Assembly (NCBI RefSeq): GCF_902833055.1
Contig: NZ_CADFEJ010000003.1
Span: 496,001 to 560,000, forward strand
From: Burkholderia territorii
Lineage (GTDB): Bacteria; Pseudomonadota; Gammaproteobacteria; Burkholderiales; Burkholderiaceae
Reading direction: 5' to 3'
DNA length: 64,000 nt
The notes beneath the pieces were generated by a model. That model had not been told where the DNA came from, made no database searches, and saw nothing but the letters and a program-made list of their open reading frames with translations. Positions within the stretch are counted from its first letter, which is position 1. Each line of letters opens with the position of its first letter. Of this stretch, positions 62,650 to 64,000 are shown piece by piece. The position numbers and the translations under genes were made by a program.

Positions 62650-64000
62650 TTAGACCTCGCCCCACAGGTCGTGGCCGTCCGCGCCGGTGATCTTCACCGA
62701 CACGAAATCGCCGACCTTGTAGCGCTTCGACGCCTTCGTCGCCGGCTCGACGTAGACCACGCCGTCGATCTCCGGCGCATCGGCCGCCGTGCGACCGATG
62801 CCGCCTTCCTCGCCGACTTCGTCGATCAGCACCTTGAGCGTCTTGCCGACCTTGCGCTGGATGCGCCGTGCCGACACTTCCTCGGCGACTTCCATGAAGC
62901 GCGCGCGACGCTCTTCGCGGACGTCGTCCGGCAGCGCGCCGTCGAGCTCGTTCGCGGTTGCGCCTTCGACCGGCGAATACGCAAAGCAGCCGACACGATC
63001 GAGTTCCGCCTCGCGGATGAAGTCGAGCAGCGTTTCGAACTGGGCTTCCGTCTCGCCGGGGAAGCCGGCGATGAACGTGCTGCGGATCGTCAGGTCCGGG
63101 CAGATCTCGCGCCACTTCTGCACGCGCTCGAGCACCTTCTCGGCGTTCGCCGGGCGCTTCATGCGCTTCAACACTTCCGGATGCGCGTGCTGGAACGGCA
63201 CGTCGAGATACGGCAGCACGTGGCCCTTGAACGGGCCTTCGGCCATCAGCGGAATGACTTCGTCGACGCTCGGATACGGATACACGTAGTGCAGGCGCAC
63301 CCAGGCGCCGTACTGCGCGGCGAGTTCGCCGAGCGCGGCGACCAGATCGGTCATGCGCGTCTTGATCGGCTTGCCGTTCCAGAAGCCCGTGCGGTACTTC
63401 ACGTCGACACCGTACGCGCTCGTGTCCTGCGAGATCACGAGCAGTTCCTTCACGCCCGACTTGAACAGGTTCTCCGCCTCGAGCATCACTTCCGCGACCG
63501 GACGCGACACGAGGTCGCCGCGCATCGACGGGATGATGCAGAACGTGCAGCGGTGGTTGCAGCCTTCGGAGATCTTCAGGTATGCGTAATGGCGCGGCGT
63601 GAGCTTGATGCCGGCGGCCGGCACGAGGTCGACGAACGGATCGTGCGGCTTCGGCAGGTGCGAGTGCACGGCCTGCATCACTTCGCCCACCGCGTGCGGG
63701 CCGGTGACGGCGAGCACCTTCGGGTGGACCTCCTCGATGAGGTTCGAGCCGCTGGCGCTCGACTTCGCGCCGAGGCAGCCGGTGACGATCACCTTGCCGT
63801 TCTCGGTCAGCGCTTCGCCGATCGCGTCGAGGCTTTCCTGCACCGCTTCGTCGATGAAGCCGCAGGTGTTGACGACGACGAGGTCGGCACCGTCGTAAGT
63901 GCCGGAGATTTCATAACCCTCGGCGCGCAGCTGGGTGATGATTTGTTCGGAATCGACGAGCGCCTTCGGGCACCCGAGCGACACGAAGCCTACTTTGGGG
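62650..64000 (-). CDS. rimO: Ribosomal protein S12 methylthiotransferase RimO (partial, N terminus cut)
   Basis: At least 450 residues are visible, and the frame continues past the right edge as [19 protein letters not shown]. MTTase domain with LGCPKA, the radical SAM motif [16 protein letters not shown] and a TRAM-like C terminus ending [17 protein letters not shown]. It adds a methylthio group to Asp89 of ribosomal protein S12, using two 4Fe-4S clusters and S-adenosylmethionine. Only a few N-terminal residues are missing; a GTG at 63984 is internal and not the start. It is first gene of a run with kdgK. Confidence 0.95.
   Translation of the reverse strand, partial: PKVGFVSLGCPKALVDSEQIITQLRAEGYEISGTYDGADLVVVNTCGFIDEAVQESLDAIGEALTENGKVIVTGCLGAKSSASGSNLIEEVHPKVLAVTGPHAVGEVMQAVHSHLPKPHDPFVDLVPAAGIKLTPRHYAYLKISEGCNHRCTFCIIPSMRGDLVSRPVAEVMLEAENLFKSGVKELLVISQDTSAYGVDVKYRTGFWNGKPIKTRMTDLVAALGELAAQYGAWVRLHYVYPYPSVDEVIPLMAEGPFKGHVLPYLDVPFQHAHPEVLKRMKRPANAEKVLERVQKWREICPDLTIRSTFIAGFPGETEAQFETLLDFIREAELDRVGCFAYSPVEGATANELDGALPDDVREERRARFMEVAEEVSARRIQRKVGKTLKVLIDEVGEEGGIGRTAADAPEIDGVVYVEPATKASKRYKVGDFVSVKITGADGHDLWGEV

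Overview
The window looks like a core region of a Burkholderia cepacia complex chromosome (most likely chromosome 1). It is GC-rich, densely coded and dominated by housekeeping, transport and catabolic genes typical of Burkholderia: kguEKTD with a PtxS-type LacI regulator, potFGHI, serB, metC, rimO, corA, a tripartite RND pump and a sulfide-oxidation locus. I saw no rRNA, tRNA, CRISPR array or prophage.

Left end (1-5.94 kb): a visibly AT-richer accessory segment on the minus strand. Read from its promoter it holds a short double-glycine-leader peptide gene, a stem-loop, a Tat-signalled TraB/GumN-like protein, a 59-residue two-helix membrane protein and a C39-peptidase ABC exporter. The possible start of one more gene runs off the left edge. 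I read this as a class II microcin/bacteriocin-like peptide export system of unusual composition. It is bounded on the right by a remnant of one insertion sequence and a full-length but frameshifted copy of a related one.

6.1-15.2 kb: core genes. These are a YbaK-like deacylase, a YciI-like protein, CorA, an orphan CydX overlapping a P-loop kinase-like gene, a saccharopine-dehydrogenase-like enzyme with an Lrp/AsnC regulator upstream, a Spy/LTXXQ periplasmic protein, two small unknowns and a YhfC-type intramembrane protease.

14.2-19.7 kb: the 2-ketogluconate operon kguE-kguK-kguT-kguD (minus strand), with ptxS downstream rather than upstream and a palindromic PtxS-type operator just ahead of kguE. 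19.9-23.8 kb: a LysR/YeiH divergent pair and a ClC chloride channel with CBS domains. 23.9-30.5 kb: a TetR regulator divergent from an RND membrane-fusion, pump and outer-membrane operon. 30.6-31.7 kb: a MerR regulator with a duplicated TipAS-type sensor and its own 19-bp-spacer promoter.

31.7-36.8 kb: a sulfane-sulfur module. A FisR-type sigma54 activator is divergent from a persulfide dioxygenase, a DUF442-sulfide:quinone oxidoreductase fusion and a TSUP exporter, with a visible -24/-12 promoter and an upstream inverted repeat. 37-38.6 kb: a secreted DUF3472/ricin-lectin-like protein. 38.7-42.8 kb: the putrescine importer potFGHI.

43-64 kb: DUF1289 protein, OmpW, a nitronate monooxygenase-like enzyme, aldehyde dehydrogenase, an Lrp regulator divergent from a zinc alcohol dehydrogenase, ABC-F protein YbiT, an AsmA-family protein, FetA/FetB-like exporter, two small secreted proteins (one PliI-like), an MDR-type oxidoreductase with a divergent LysR regulator, serB, metC, a small exported protein, kdgK, and rimO running off the right edge.
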